From assembly GCF_004323185.1 (NCBI RefSeq), contig NZ_NAPS01000002.1:2256387-2301140 (forward strand): a stretch of 44,754 nucleotides of DNA, given 5' to 3'. This document shows, piece by piece, positions 15,949 to 25,190 of this stretch (positions within the stretch are counted from its first letter, which is position 1; each line of letters begins with the position of its first letter). Position numbers and translations under genes: made by a program. The notes under the pieces are model-generated. The model saw only the letters and a program-made list of their open reading frames with translations. It did not search any database and was not told the origin of the DNA. The DNA is from Westiellopsis prolifica IICB1 (GTDB taxonomy: Bacteria; Cyanobacteriota; Cyanobacteriia; Cyanobacteriales; Nostocaceae).

Positions 15949-17376
15949 ATGGAAAATCAAAGTTACGAAAAATGGCTAGAGTCCAGAATAAATTCCAGAA
16001 AAGAAGATTTTAAACTTGCTCTTAATAGTGCTTATACTGAAAGCAGTATGAGAATGCTGCTTAAGGAAAAATTAAATACCGATTATGATACAAATATTGA
16101 CAAAGGAAAGAATTTTCTAGAAACTATTTTTAACATAATTAATTACTTTGATAGAAAAGGATGTTTAATTGAATTACTAGAAAAAGCTTGTGATAATCCA
16201 ACAATAAATCATGAACTCCGTAATTTCTATAATTCAATTCTAGAAGATATAGATGGTCTCACTATTAAAGATAAATTACCAAAGGAATTTGAAGAGATAT
16301 GTGACTCTTTAATGAGAGGAAAATTAATTTTTTTTCTGGGTTCAGGCATTAATTATCCTCCTGATGGAAACACGGAAAATCTACCACCTAGTGATATTGA
16401 CATCGCTAAACTATTAGCTACAAGTAAAGATTTCAAGAAAGTACTAGGGCTACCTTGCCAAGTCTGTCCTACCAAATTAGAACACAGACCTAGTTCTTTA
16501 GCTTCCCAAAATATTTGTCCTATTTGGAAGGAAATAAGAGAAAGTCCTAATAAAAAATATAAACAATTAAGACATGAACAAGATTTAGCATTTGCTAGGT
16601 TAGAGATGCGTTGTTTATCTCAATGTATTTTGAATGAGGCAGATTCAAATTTAAAAAACATTCTTAGAAAAATTTTCAGAAATAACTATAATAGGCATCC
16701 TTACGAACCCAACACGGTACACAAAACCTTAGCGAAACTTGCTCAAAAAATACCCAAAAATAATTTGTTTATCCTAACAACAAATTATGATTATGGATTA
16801 GAAAAAGCTTTTGATGATGGAAAGTTTAATTTTGAGGTTATGTATTACTTTATTGATGTTAATAAATCATTTTTTACTGGTGATTTTTGGCACAAATCCT
16901 ATTTTAGTAATGATAGGAAAAATGATGATAGTCCAGGGGAAATAGTATGCCAAGACTATCAACTGCCTCAAACTCCAATTATCTTTAAGTTGTATGGCGG
17001 TGTTTTATACAAAGCAAAGGAAGTTTACGATAGTTTTGCCATAGCAGAGTCTCATTTTATTAATTACTTGCAAAGTCCTAAAGAAAAATTTCCTGAGAAG
17101 CTGACGAACTATTTAAAAGACGGTAATATTCTTTTCCTTGGCTGCAATCCTAATGATGCTGATATACTTGCTCTCTTGCATAGATTTTTCCCTGAAAGGT
17201 TTTTCACAAACAAACCAAGACCTGAAGGATGGTTTATTAACCCATTAAAACCTGGAGAAATGCATGATGAAGGAAAATGGAGAGAACTGGGAATAACTCT
17301 CATTGATGAATGTTCCTTAGATTATTTATTGAGTGAATTACAGAAGTATGTGGAAAAGAAGTTAGTCTCTCAATAA
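15949..17376 (+). CDS. EAD1 + SIR2-like domain protein
   Basis: 475 residues. Residues ~18-97 are an EAD1 domain closely similar to that of the preceding CHAT protein (FKLALNSAYTESSMRMLLKE, IFNIINYFDRKGCLIELLEK). Residues ~115-460 form a SIR2-like domain: nucleotide-binding FFLGSGIN (128-135), LTTNYDYGLEKAF (276-288) and LFLGCNPNDADI (395-405). SIR2-like effectors in defence degrade NAD+. The site that normally reads KxHG is KLYGG (347-351), so the usual catalytic histidine appears to be Tyr349. A Cys-containing insert (PCQVCP, NICP; 169-191) interrupts the fold. GGGAGG lies before the ATG. Confidence 0.85.
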   Translation: MENQSYEKWLESRINSRKEDFKLALNSAYTESSMRMLLKEKLNTDYDTNIDKGKNFLETIFNIINYFDRKGCLIELLEKACDNPTINHELRNFYNSILEDIDGLTIKDKLPKEFEEICDSLMRGKLIFFLGSGINYPPDGNTENLPPSDIDIAKLLATSKDFKKVLGLPCQVCPTKLEHRPSSLASQNICPIWKEIRESPNKKYKQLRHEQDLAFARLEMRCLSQCILNEADSNLKNILRKIFRNNYNRHPYEPNTVHKTLAKLAQKIPKNNLFILTTNYDYGLEKAFDDGKFNFEVMYYFIDVNKSFFTGDFWHKSYFSNDRKNDDSPGEIVCQDYQLPQTPIIFKLYGGVLYKAKEVYDSFAIAESHFINYLQSPKEKFPEKLTNYLKDGNILFLGCNPNDADILALLHRFFPERFFTNKPRPEGWFINPLKPGEMHDEGKWRELGITLIDECSLDYLLSELQKYVEKKLVSQ

Positions 17377-17421
17377 GCCTTCATCATATTCTCAAAATAA
17401 AATTCTTACAGAGGTTAAATA

Positions 17422-20400
17422 ATGATTTACAAACCCTATCCAGGCTTAGAACCCTATCAGCAAAAAGATGCAATATTCTTTTTTGGGCGAGAAGTATGGC
17501 GGCAGAAAATTATTGATTGCTTAAAAGCAAATAAACTGACAGTACTTTATGGTGAAAGTGGTGTTGGAAAAAGCTCTCTTCTCCAAGCGGGTGTTGCTAC
17601 TCACTCGTACCTATTAGCGGAAGAGAATCATAAAAATAAAGAGATTGGAGTGCCAAAATATGTTGTTGTAATCTTCAAAAATTGGCAAGAAAAAGATTTA
17701 TCTTATTTGTCAAGAAAATTGTTAAATAAAGTTCAAGAATCCGTTGCCGAAGTTATGGAATCTGATTTAGAATCTTTAGAACAGGAAAAAAAAGAAATTA
17801 AAGATAAACTTCAGCAGGAAGCCGAAAAAAAACAATACGCTTTTCCATCTGATTTTTATCTAGAATTAAAAGTATTAACAAAAATAATTGGCGAAAAAAA
17901 TTGGGATGGTCAATTATTTATTATTTTGGATCAATTTGAAGAATATTTTCAAAATTATCCTCAAGAAGAAGACCCATTTGTAAAAGAATTTTCTCACGTA
18001 GTTAACTCTGAAAGTTTGGCTGTTAATTTTTTAATTGCCATTCGATCAGATGAATTTTATAAGATCGAACGACGATTTAAAAAATATATTTCCAATTCCA
18101 TTCGCAATATAGAATTACCACCTCTTGATATAAATTCAGCACAAGACGCTATTCAAAAGCCTATTGAGAGATATAACTTCATTCAGTGTCTTAGAAACTC
18201 CCGTCTAACTGTACTTACTGGAGATAAAGATGTAGGCAAAAGCTTAATGATACAAGGAGGGATAATTCCTTATTGGGTTACAAGTAAAATTAGCCAGGAT
18301 TCAAGCTCACTGGAATCAGAACTATCTTCGTTTCCGCTGATTGTTTTTGACACTTGGGATGTACGCAGTGAGTTGGTAAAGCAAATTCGAGATCAAATGG
18401 GTGATTCGCAAAATAAACATCGATTAATTATATTTGATCATTTTGAGGACTATATTAATACTCATCCTTTATGGAAAGATGAATTGAATCAGGTACTAAC
18501 GAATATTCCTATTAATTTATTGATTTCCACTCGCAATAAATATATTGAATATTTAAAATATTTCATTGCTCAATTTCAAGATTTTAAGGAAGAAAATCAT
18601 GAATATAAAGTTCCATATTTCAGTTTATCTGAAAATTCTCTTATTTTTCATAACAAGGAGCAATTATCGAATATAGAAATAGCGGAAATTAAAGAAGAGT
18701 TATTTGCTAACAAAATTACCAAGGTATTGGTTAATTTGGCTAAGGAAGAAAAACTGATTGTAGCTCCCTTTTTACAACTGGTAATGACTGAGTTGTGGAA
18801 GAAGGCAAAATGCGAAGACGGAAAGCGAATTCTCACATTAGAGACAGTAAAAAAACTAGGAAAAAAGAGAATAGTTCCCCAGACTCAATCGGAAGAAGTG
18901 GAAAAAACACTATCAGAGGATGAAATTATCAAGAAGGGAATTGAGGAAATTATCCAACAGTATGTAGATACCACAATAAAAAAATTAGGAAAGAATATAG
19001 AACAAAACATAAAATCTAAAAGCCTGAATACAGTTTCTCGTATCCTTTATTATCTAAGTACCCCCTCTGGTACTAAAAGCGCCCTGTCTGTCAGGGAAAT
19101 CATCGCTTTTGCTGAGGAAGACGCTAAAGTTCTCAAGCACCTATATCTACCAAAAATGGAGAAAACCGAGGTTGTGAAGGTTCTTGATGAATTAGATCGC
19201 AAACGGATCTTGCGACCAGTCGGACCCTCACCAAAACAAGACAAGATTGATAAACCTTACGAGATTTATTTTGATGGTTTAATGCCAGCTCTTCAATCTT
19301 GGCGAACAAAATATATAAGTCAACTTCGCAGGATTAGTCTAAAACAGAATTTACCAACTCAGTCCTTGGCTTTGTGTAGACAAGGAAAAAGAGAGTTAGC
19401 TGCACTATTAGCATGTCAAGCTTATGGATCTCATACAAATATGGGCTATCCAAAAGATTTATCTGAGGTTGATGAAGCTTTACGGGAGATTTTGCAATAT
19501 CCATATTTTAGTTGCCTGCTTACTGTTCCTAATAAGTCCTCTAATAAAAGAGATTTCTGGCAGGTAAAATTTAATGCGGATGGAACAATGTTAGCTGCCA
19601 GCAACCATGATGGAAGTCTTTGGGTATGGGATGTGGAGAAGGAAGGTACAACTCCTAAACTGATAGGTTGGCAAGAAAAGGCTCACGATGATCGTCACAT
19701 GTCTCCTGGCTCAAATCTAGACATGACAGTTGTCTTCAGTCAAGACAATCAAATGTTGCTTTCAAGTGGTCGAGATGGGAGAATTAAACTTTGGGATCTT
19801 TCTCACTTAGAGATTAATAATTTGAATTTACAACGAATAAATTGCATCTCTGAAATTAGAGACCCAGACCAAAAAAAGCTAAGTCAAGATGGTTTTACCT
19901 CAGTGTCACTTATTGATCGGCAAGATGGGAAAAAAATCCTAGCAGCAGGTAATTGGACAGGTAAGATTTGGCTATGGGATATCAGTCAACCTCAACAACC
20001 TGAGCGATTCCGAGAACCATTACAGCGCCAACTAGATTGGCTAGCTAGCCTACAAAAATGGTTAGATAGTCTCATTGATGGACTGTCAAAGCTCTTCTCC
20101 AGAAACAATCATCGGAAAAATAGACCTTCAGATCCTTGGATTTGGTCAGTTGATGCTAGTCCAGATGGTAAGCTACTAGCTGCTGGAGGAGGGGATGGAA
20201 TTGTCTATCTCTGGAATATTGAAGATCCTCAAAAACCTAAGTTATTAAGGAGTTTAAAGAAACATAAGCAAGAAATTTTTTGTGTGGCGTTTGCTCCAGA
20301 TGGAAAATGGTTAGCTTCAGGAAGCAAAGATTGTACGGTTTGTCTGTGGAAACTAGATCAGATTAATGTTTATATTCAAAGTCCACTAGAAAAAATTTTG

Positions 20401-21816
20401 AAAAGACATAAAGGATGTGTCAGAGCAATTTCCTTTAGTTCGGAGAACCCGAATTCAGTGAGTGATGGTGAAGTTTACAAGAAACATTCAACGAAGCTGG
20501 CCTCAGCCAGTGAAGATCAGACAATTAGGGTGTGGAATCTTGAAAATCTTGAAGAAGAGCCAGAAGTATTGCATGGTCATTCCTACAGCGTTTCTTCAGT
20601 CGCATTCGATCCAAATAACCCGCAGCGTTTGATTTCATGTAGTTGGGATCGGACAATGCGATTTTGGACTTTGGGAACTGAAGCAAAAATTTTTCAAGTG
20701 GCTGAGAAAGATGTGATTTGGGATAAAATCATTATCAAATTTTTGAATTTAAGGGCTGAATCCAAAATTTTAAAATCACGTCAAAAAGAGGTGATAGGAG
20801 TTACCTGGATTGACGAGACACACTTTGCTTTGGTCTGCTCTAATGGAATTTTAGAAGTCCGAGAATGTGACAATTATATTAATATAAATAAACCGCTTAC
20901 TTCTTGTTTCATCTCTCCAGATATCTCGACAGTAGCCTTTTTTGGGGAAGGTAAACAACAAAAGATAGCTGTCGGAAATTCAGATGGCTCAATCTGGATA
21001 TGGGATTTAAATTTTCAAGATATAAAAAATAAGCCAAATAATAACAAAAAAAATCTTATAGAAAGCAACAAAGAACGTAAGATTAATTCACTTGCTTTCA
21101 GTTCTGATGGTAAGTTTATTGCAGCCGTGATCGAGAACAATCTTCAAGTTTGGGAGCGAGAGGAATCCACACAGGAATATAAAATTATACATAACATTCC
21201 ACTGAACAATAAACTCACCATTACTTCTGTACTTTTCCAACCTTATGCCTCTAATGATGAACAGATTGTAGCCATTGCTTATAAAGCAGGGAAAATAAAT
21301 TTATTGAATCTAAAAACTGGAAATTTTCTCACTAAATCTCCGCTTGTTCATGAGAAAACCTATGAAGATGCGCCCATCATTTTGGCTTTTAGTTCTGATG
21401 GAAAATGGCTAGTTTCAGGTAGTGATCAACGGTATTTTGTGTTGTGGGATACAAATCAGCTTGATAATGGGCAAAGTCAAGTAATTCCTCCTAATTCAGA
21501 AAGCGAGTCAAAGTTGAATTGCTGGGTAACTGCCCTAGCATTTAAAGATAACCGATGGATCGCTTCAGGACGTTATGACGGTAGCATCGAGCTATGGGAT
21601 CGGGAAAATTTAGACAATGATCCCTTTGTTCTTCAAGGACATAAAGAAAAAATAACCGCGATCGCCTTTAGTCCTTACAAAAAACAACTCGCTTCAGCTA
21701 GCTTTGACAATACTGTTCGCCTCTGGACTATAGAAACTGAAGAATTGGCTAAGAAACTGAAGCAAAAACTATATCGTGATTTAACCAGACAAGAAAAGGA
21801 TAAGTTCCTAGGTTGA
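17422..21816 (+). CDS. nSTAND NTPase with WD40 propellers
   Basis: 1464 residues. It begins directly with an nSTAND1-type NTPase (YPGLEPYQQKDAIFFFGRE; Walker A GESGVGKSS at 44-52; Walker B FIILDQFEE at 166-174; IAIRSDEF). At about 250-395 a second P-loop unit appears (TGDKDVGKS at 266-274; LIIFDHFED at 335-343; LLISTRN), after which the first unit's helical part resumes (VAPFLQLVMTELWKK). From ~710 to 1450 there are about 14 WD40 repeats (SLWVWD, RIKLWD, KIWLWD, IVYLWN, TVCLWK, TIRVWN ... TVRLWT), enough for two propellers that could sense ligand or protein. It is the presumed switch for the two upstream effectors. AGAGG precedes the ATG; the stop is one base from the glgX stop. Confidence 0.88.
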   Translation: MIYKPYPGLEPYQQKDAIFFFGREVWRQKIIDCLKANKLTVLYGESGVGKSSLLQAGVATHSYLLAEENHKNKEIGVPKYVVVIFKNWQEKDLSYLSRKLLNKVQESVAEVMESDLESLEQEKKEIKDKLQQEAEKKQYAFPSDFYLELKVLTKIIGEKNWDGQLFIILDQFEEYFQNYPQEEDPFVKEFSHVVNSESLAVNFLIAIRSDEFYKIERRFKKYISNSIRNIELPPLDINSAQDAIQKPIERYNFIQCLRNSRLTVLTGDKDVGKSLMIQGGIIPYWVTSKISQDSSSLESELSSFPLIVFDTWDVRSELVKQIRDQMGDSQNKHRLIIFDHFEDYINTHPLWKDELNQVLTNIPINLLISTRNKYIEYLKYFIAQFQDFKEENHEYKVPYFSLSENSLIFHNKEQLSNIEIAEIKEELFANKITKVLVNLAKEEKLIVAPFLQLVMTELWKKAKCEDGKRILTLETVKKLGKKRIVPQTQSEEVEKTLSEDEIIKKGIEEIIQQYVDTTIKKLGKNIEQNIKSKSLNTVSRILYYLSTPSGTKSALSVREIIAFAEEDAKVLKHLYLPKMEKTEVVKVLDELDRKRILRPVGPSPKQDKIDKPYEIYFDGLMPALQSWRTKYISQLRRISLKQNLPTQSLALCRQGKRELAALLACQAYGSHTNMGYPKDLSEVDEALREILQYPYFSCLLTVPNKSSNKRDFWQVKFNADGTMLAASNHDGSLWVWDVEKEGTTPKLIGWQEKAHDDRHMSPGSNLDMTVVFSQDNQMLLSSGRDGRIKLWDLSHLEINNLNLQRINCISEIRDPDQKKLSQDGFTSVSLIDRQDGKKILAAGNWTGKIWLWDISQPQQPERFREPLQRQLDWLASLQKWLDSLIDGLSKLFSRNNHRKNRPSDPWIWSVDASPDGKLLAAGGGDGIVYLWNIEDPQKPKLLRSLKKHKQEIFCVAFAPDGKWLASGSKDCTVCLWKLDQINVYIQSPLEKILKRHKGCVRAISFSSENPNSVSDGEVYKKHSTKLASASEDQTIRVWNLENLEEEPEVLHGHSYSVSSVAFDPNNPQRLISCSWDRTMRFWTLGTEAKIFQVAEKDVIWDKIIIKFLNLRAESKILKSRQKEVIGVTWIDETHFALVCSNGILEVRECDNYININKPLTSCFISPDISTVAFFGEGKQQKIAVGNSDGSIWIWDLNFQDIKNKPNNNKKNLIESNKERKINSLAFSSDGKFIAAVIENNLQVWEREESTQEYKIIHNIPLNNKLTITSVLFQPYASNDEQIVAIAYKAGKINLLNLKTGNFLTKSPLVHEKTYEDAPIILAFSSDGKWLVSGSDQRYFVLWDTNQLDNGQSQVIPPNSESESKLNCWVTALAFKDNRWIASGRYDGSIELWDRENLDNDPFVLQGHKEKITAIAFSPYKKQLASASFDNTVRLWTIETEELAKKLKQKLYRDLTRQEKDKFLG

Positions 21817-21817
21817 G

Positions 21818-24019
21818 TTAAATCTTTTTCCCCTGCAATACTATTAGCGATCGCGCCGTCACTATCACAGATTCATTACCTTGGTAAACACGGCTCTCCT
21901 CAATAAAGCGAGGTTCAGTCGTATCAATGATCACCTTCCACTCTCTATCCTCTAGCCCAAGCGGTAAGGCAAATTCCATGATTTTATCCTCCCCATTGAA
22001 AAACATGAGAAAGCTGTCATTGCAGACATCTGGTCTGGAAATTCCTTCACTGTTCAAGAAAATACTAATGGCACAAATGCCACCTTGCCACTCTTCCTCG
22101 CTGATCTCACTCCCATCTGGATTGAACCAATCAACACTACCCGTGCGCGAACTCCGCTCTAACCAATTGTGCTGCTGAAACACCAAATATTGACGGCGAA
22201 ACTGGAGTAACTGGCGCGTAAATTGCAACAATTCTTTTTGTTTTTCAGTCAAGTCCCAATTATACCAAGAAAAATTGGCATTATCTTGATTGTAAGCATT
22301 GTTGTTTCCCTGTTGGGTTCGCCCGATTTCATCTCCTCCCAACAGCATCGGCACACCATGAGATAGCATCAAAGTCGTCAGGAAATTGCGTTGTTGCCTC
22401 TCCCGTAGCTGTAAGATTTCTGGATCGTCCGTTTCTCCTTCAACTCCACAATTCCAGGAGCGATTGTTATTGCTGCCATCCTTATTGTTTTCTTGGTTAA
22501 CTTCATTGTGTTTCTCGTTGTAGCTGACTAGGTCGTTGAGCGTAAAGCCATCGTGGCAAGTGATATAGTTGATACTGGCACGGGGGCGTTTCCCTTGGTT
22601 TTTGTATAAGTCAGGGCTACCCAAAAAACGATTGATCAATTCTTGTCTATTTTTCTGTTCGCCACGCCAGAAGTCGCGCATCGTATTGCGATACTTGTCA
22701 TTCCACTCTGACCATAAAATCGGAAAGTTGCCCAATTGATAGCCACCGTCCCCCGAATCCCAAGCTTCAGCAATCAATTTCACTTGAGAAAGAATTGGAT
22801 CTTGATGGATGATGTCAAAAAAAGCGGCTCCCATGTCGTACTGAACCTGAGTGATTTTCTCACAGAAAGTTTTGGATTCACTTTGGTTGTTGTCTTGAGA
22901 AATGGTTAGCTGGATTTGATAGTCAGTGGAAAAGCATTCCCGCGCTAGTGTCGGAGCCTCATCAAAGCGAAAACCATCTATGTGCATCTCCGTAACCCAG
23001 TAACGCAAGCTATCTAAAATCATTTTCAAGACTTGGGGATGACTGACATTGAGAGAATTTCCGCAGCCTGTAAAATCTAGATATTCACTCTTGTTATCTT
23101 CGTTCAAGCGATAGTAAACTGCATTATCGATACCGCGCCAAGATAGAGTCGGTTCTGATGGGTTTCCTTCTCCCGTGTGGTTATAGACCACATCTAAAAT
23201 GACTTCGATACCCGCAGCATGGAGACTTTTTACCATCTGTTTGAACTCAGTGACTTGCTGTCCTAAGATGCCACTAGCACTGTAACCAGAATAGGGAGCA
23301 AAATAACCGAGAGTTCTGTAACCCCAGTAGTCGCGGAGTCCATATTCAGCCAAAAATTGGGGACAAGGGAAAATGTGATGGACAGGTAGCAGTTCCACTG
23401 CTGTAACACCAACAGACTTGAGATGAGCGATCGCAACTGGATGAGCTAACCCCGCATAAGTTCCCCGTAAGTTTTCAGGAATGTCTGGATGAAGCTTGGT
23501 GAAACCCTTGACATGAGTTTCGTAAATAATGGTTTCAGACCAAGGAATTTGCAGGAGCCTATCTCCTTCCCAATCAAAGGTATCATCAATCACAATTGCC
23601 TTGGGAATCAAATGAGCATCATCTAAGCCTAAATAGAACAGTGATGGAGATGGATCTTTTCTTGAATCTTCTAATGAATAATTAAAAATTTCTTGCCCGT
23701 AGATCACATCGCCTGCGATCGCCTTGGCGTAGGGATCGAGCAGTAATTTAGCTGGATTGAAGCGGTGTCCTTTTTCAGGTTCATAGGGTCCATAGACTCG
23801 AAATCCGTATTTTTGTCCCGGTTTGACACCCTGCACATAACCGTGCCAGATATGGTTTTGCACCTCAACCAGAGATAGGCGAGTTTCCTGCTCCTTTTCG
23901 TCAAACAGACAAACCTCAACACCTGTGGCGTTTTCCGAAAATAAAGCAAAATTTGTTCCCTGACCATCCCATCTCGCACCTAGAGGATAGGGGTTTCCAG
24001 CCCAGAGTGTCATATCCAT
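21818..24019 (-). CDS. glgX: Glycogen debranching enzyme (GlgX/isoamylase type)
   Basis: 733 residues, GH13 family. An N-terminal CBM48-like region (MTLWAGNPYPLGARWDGQGT) precedes the catalytic barrel with the four conserved regions: DVVYNHTGEG; GFRFDEAP (nucleophile Asp); IAEAWD (acid/base Glu); and NYITCHDGFTLNDLVSYNEK (transition-state Asp). It hydrolyses alpha-1,6 branch points of glycogen in the cytoplasm. Length and motifs are complete, so an active enzyme is expected. It converges with the WD40 gene with one base between the stops, leaving no room for separate terminators. An inverted-repeat mobile element lies 80 bases before its start. Confidence 0.95.
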   Translation of the reverse strand: MDMTLWAGNPYPLGARWDGQGTNFALFSENATGVEVCLFDEKEQETRLSLVEVQNHIWHGYVQGVKPGQKYGFRVYGPYEPEKGHRFNPAKLLLDPYAKAIAGDVIYGQEIFNYSLEDSRKDPSPSLFYLGLDDAHLIPKAIVIDDTFDWEGDRLLQIPWSETIIYETHVKGFTKLHPDIPENLRGTYAGLAHPVAIAHLKSVGVTAVELLPVHHIFPCPQFLAEYGLRDYWGYRTLGYFAPYSGYSASGILGQQVTEFKQMVKSLHAAGIEVILDVVYNHTGEGNPSEPTLSWRGIDNAVYYRLNEDNKSEYLDFTGCGNSLNVSHPQVLKMILDSLRYWVTEMHIDGFRFDEAPTLARECFSTDYQIQLTISQDNNQSESKTFCEKITQVQYDMGAAFFDIIHQDPILSQVKLIAEAWDSGDGGYQLGNFPILWSEWNDKYRNTMRDFWRGEQKNRQELINRFLGSPDLYKNQGKRPRASINYITCHDGFTLNDLVSYNEKHNEVNQENNKDGSNNNRSWNCGVEGETDDPEILQLRERQQRNFLTTLMLSHGVPMLLGGDEIGRTQQGNNNAYNQDNANFSWYNWDLTEKQKELLQFTRQLLQFRRQYLVFQQHNWLERSSRTGSVDWFNPDGSEISEEEWQGGICAISIFLNSEGISRPDVCNDSFLMFFNGEDKIMEFALPLGLEDREWKVIIDTTEPRFIEESRVYQGNESVIVTARSLIVLQGKKI

Positions 24020-24101
24020 GATTATTCACCAAACAAGGATTATAAGTAGCGTAACTGCAACGAGACACTACATAATCTTTATTTCAAAGCCAAAGCATGA
24101 A

Positions 24102-24247
24102 TAAGCTGTTATGCATTTAAATTGTATATTTTGCGAGCAGGTTGTCAAAAGTCAACAGTCCAGAGTCAAAGACTAGCTTGGGCTTTGGACTCTTGACCCT
24201 GGACAGTCCTAACGCAAGAATATTTAATCTAAGCGCACATCAGCTTA
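24102..24247 (+). mobile_element. 146-bp inverted-repeat element (MITE), copy 2
   Basis: Same length and orientation as copy 1 at 14737-14882, with the same ends (TAAGCTGTTATGC... and ...CACATCAGCTTA) and about five substitutions. It sits in the upstream region of glgX. No gene inside. TA at both ends is compatible with a TA target duplication. Confidence 0.85.
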
Positions 24248-24552
24248 TCAATGGATGCTGTTGGTGAAATATAATTTAATTTATTATTTAATTGAAAAAA
24301 TATTAAGTATTTCTACTTCCTGAAAATAAAATTTCTATAGGGCTAGTATTTGATTTTTGAAAAACTAAATGAGCTAAGAGCTTACCGTACAAAGATTTAG
24401 TTCTCAGTATACATAGCAAGAATCAAATATGATTCCTATATATTATCAACACATCATAATATTAAACTGAATCAGATATGAAAATCAAAACTATAATTAA
24501 ATTTAACTAAAAGAATAATAGTTTCTCTAGACACTTTTTAGGAGAGTGAAGT
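24248..24552. other. AT-rich spacer
   Basis: About 300 AT-rich bases with no gene. A small hairpin (GAATCA ... TGATTC near 24420-24435) is present. TTTAGGAGAGTGAAGT before the ATG at 24553 is a good ribosome-binding site for the next gene. Nothing else recognised. Confidence 0.3.
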
Positions 24553-25074
24553 ATGACTCAAGACTATAACACAAAATGGTGGGCTGCTTTTTCATGCCTT
24601 GCGTTTATAGAAGGCGTTTTACTGGTGATGTTATTCTCTGGACGTAGTTCAGGATTAACTATAGCAGCATTGCTTTTCATTGCGATTTTAATGGTATTTA
24701 TCCCACGAGCAGATGATGTTGTTGCGCTGACATTTGACAGAGATAAAATTGATAACAAAATCAATTCTCTCAACAAAAAACTGAGTACTACTAAGAACAG
24801 AGTAGATAAAATATTTCTCTTAACAATCCCAGACTCAATGTATAAGTCATTGCAAAAAATTAACTCTGGTAACTATGGAAATTACGATTTGACGAATAAA
24901 TTAGAAAGAGAATTGTACCACTTACGAGATATTGGGTACATAGAAGATACAAAGGAAATTCGTGATATTCCCTATGAAGGAAATAATTTATCTAATTACC
25001 TCAAAATTACCGCATTAGGTAAGCAGTATATCGAACTCCGTAAGAGTATTGAGGAGGAAAATAAGGGAAAATAA
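24553..25074 (+). CDS. Hypothetical membrane protein with cytoplasmic helical domain
   Basis: 173 residues. Two membrane helices (~10-29 AFSCLAFIEGVLLVMLFSG; ~34-51 LTIAALLFIAILMVFIP), then a charged coiled-coil-like stretch (KIDNKINSLNKKLSTTKNRV). The C-terminal region has winged-helix-like features (TNKLERELYHLRDIGYIEDT, LKITALGKQYIELRKS), as in MarR-like folds. That resemblance is by eye only. No known family and no partner gene: it stands alone with a good Shine-Dalgarno (AGGAG) upstream. A membrane-anchored wHTH protein is one possibility. Confidence 0.6.
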   Translation: MTQDYNTKWWAAFSCLAFIEGVLLVMLFSGRSSGLTIAALLFIAILMVFIPRADDVVALTFDRDKIDNKINSLNKKLSTTKNRVDKIFLLTIPDSMYKSLQKINSGNYGNYDLTNKLERELYHLRDIGYIEDTKEIRDIPYEGNNLSNYLKITALGKQYIELRKSIEEENKGK

Positions 25075-25190
25075 TGTACACTCTTGAGTAAAATTTACTA
25101 GACTTTCAAACTTATGATTGTCTAACTAAATATGTTCGTCAGAAGTATTTTAATAATGGAGACTGCATTTAAGTGAAATCTTTAGGTTGA

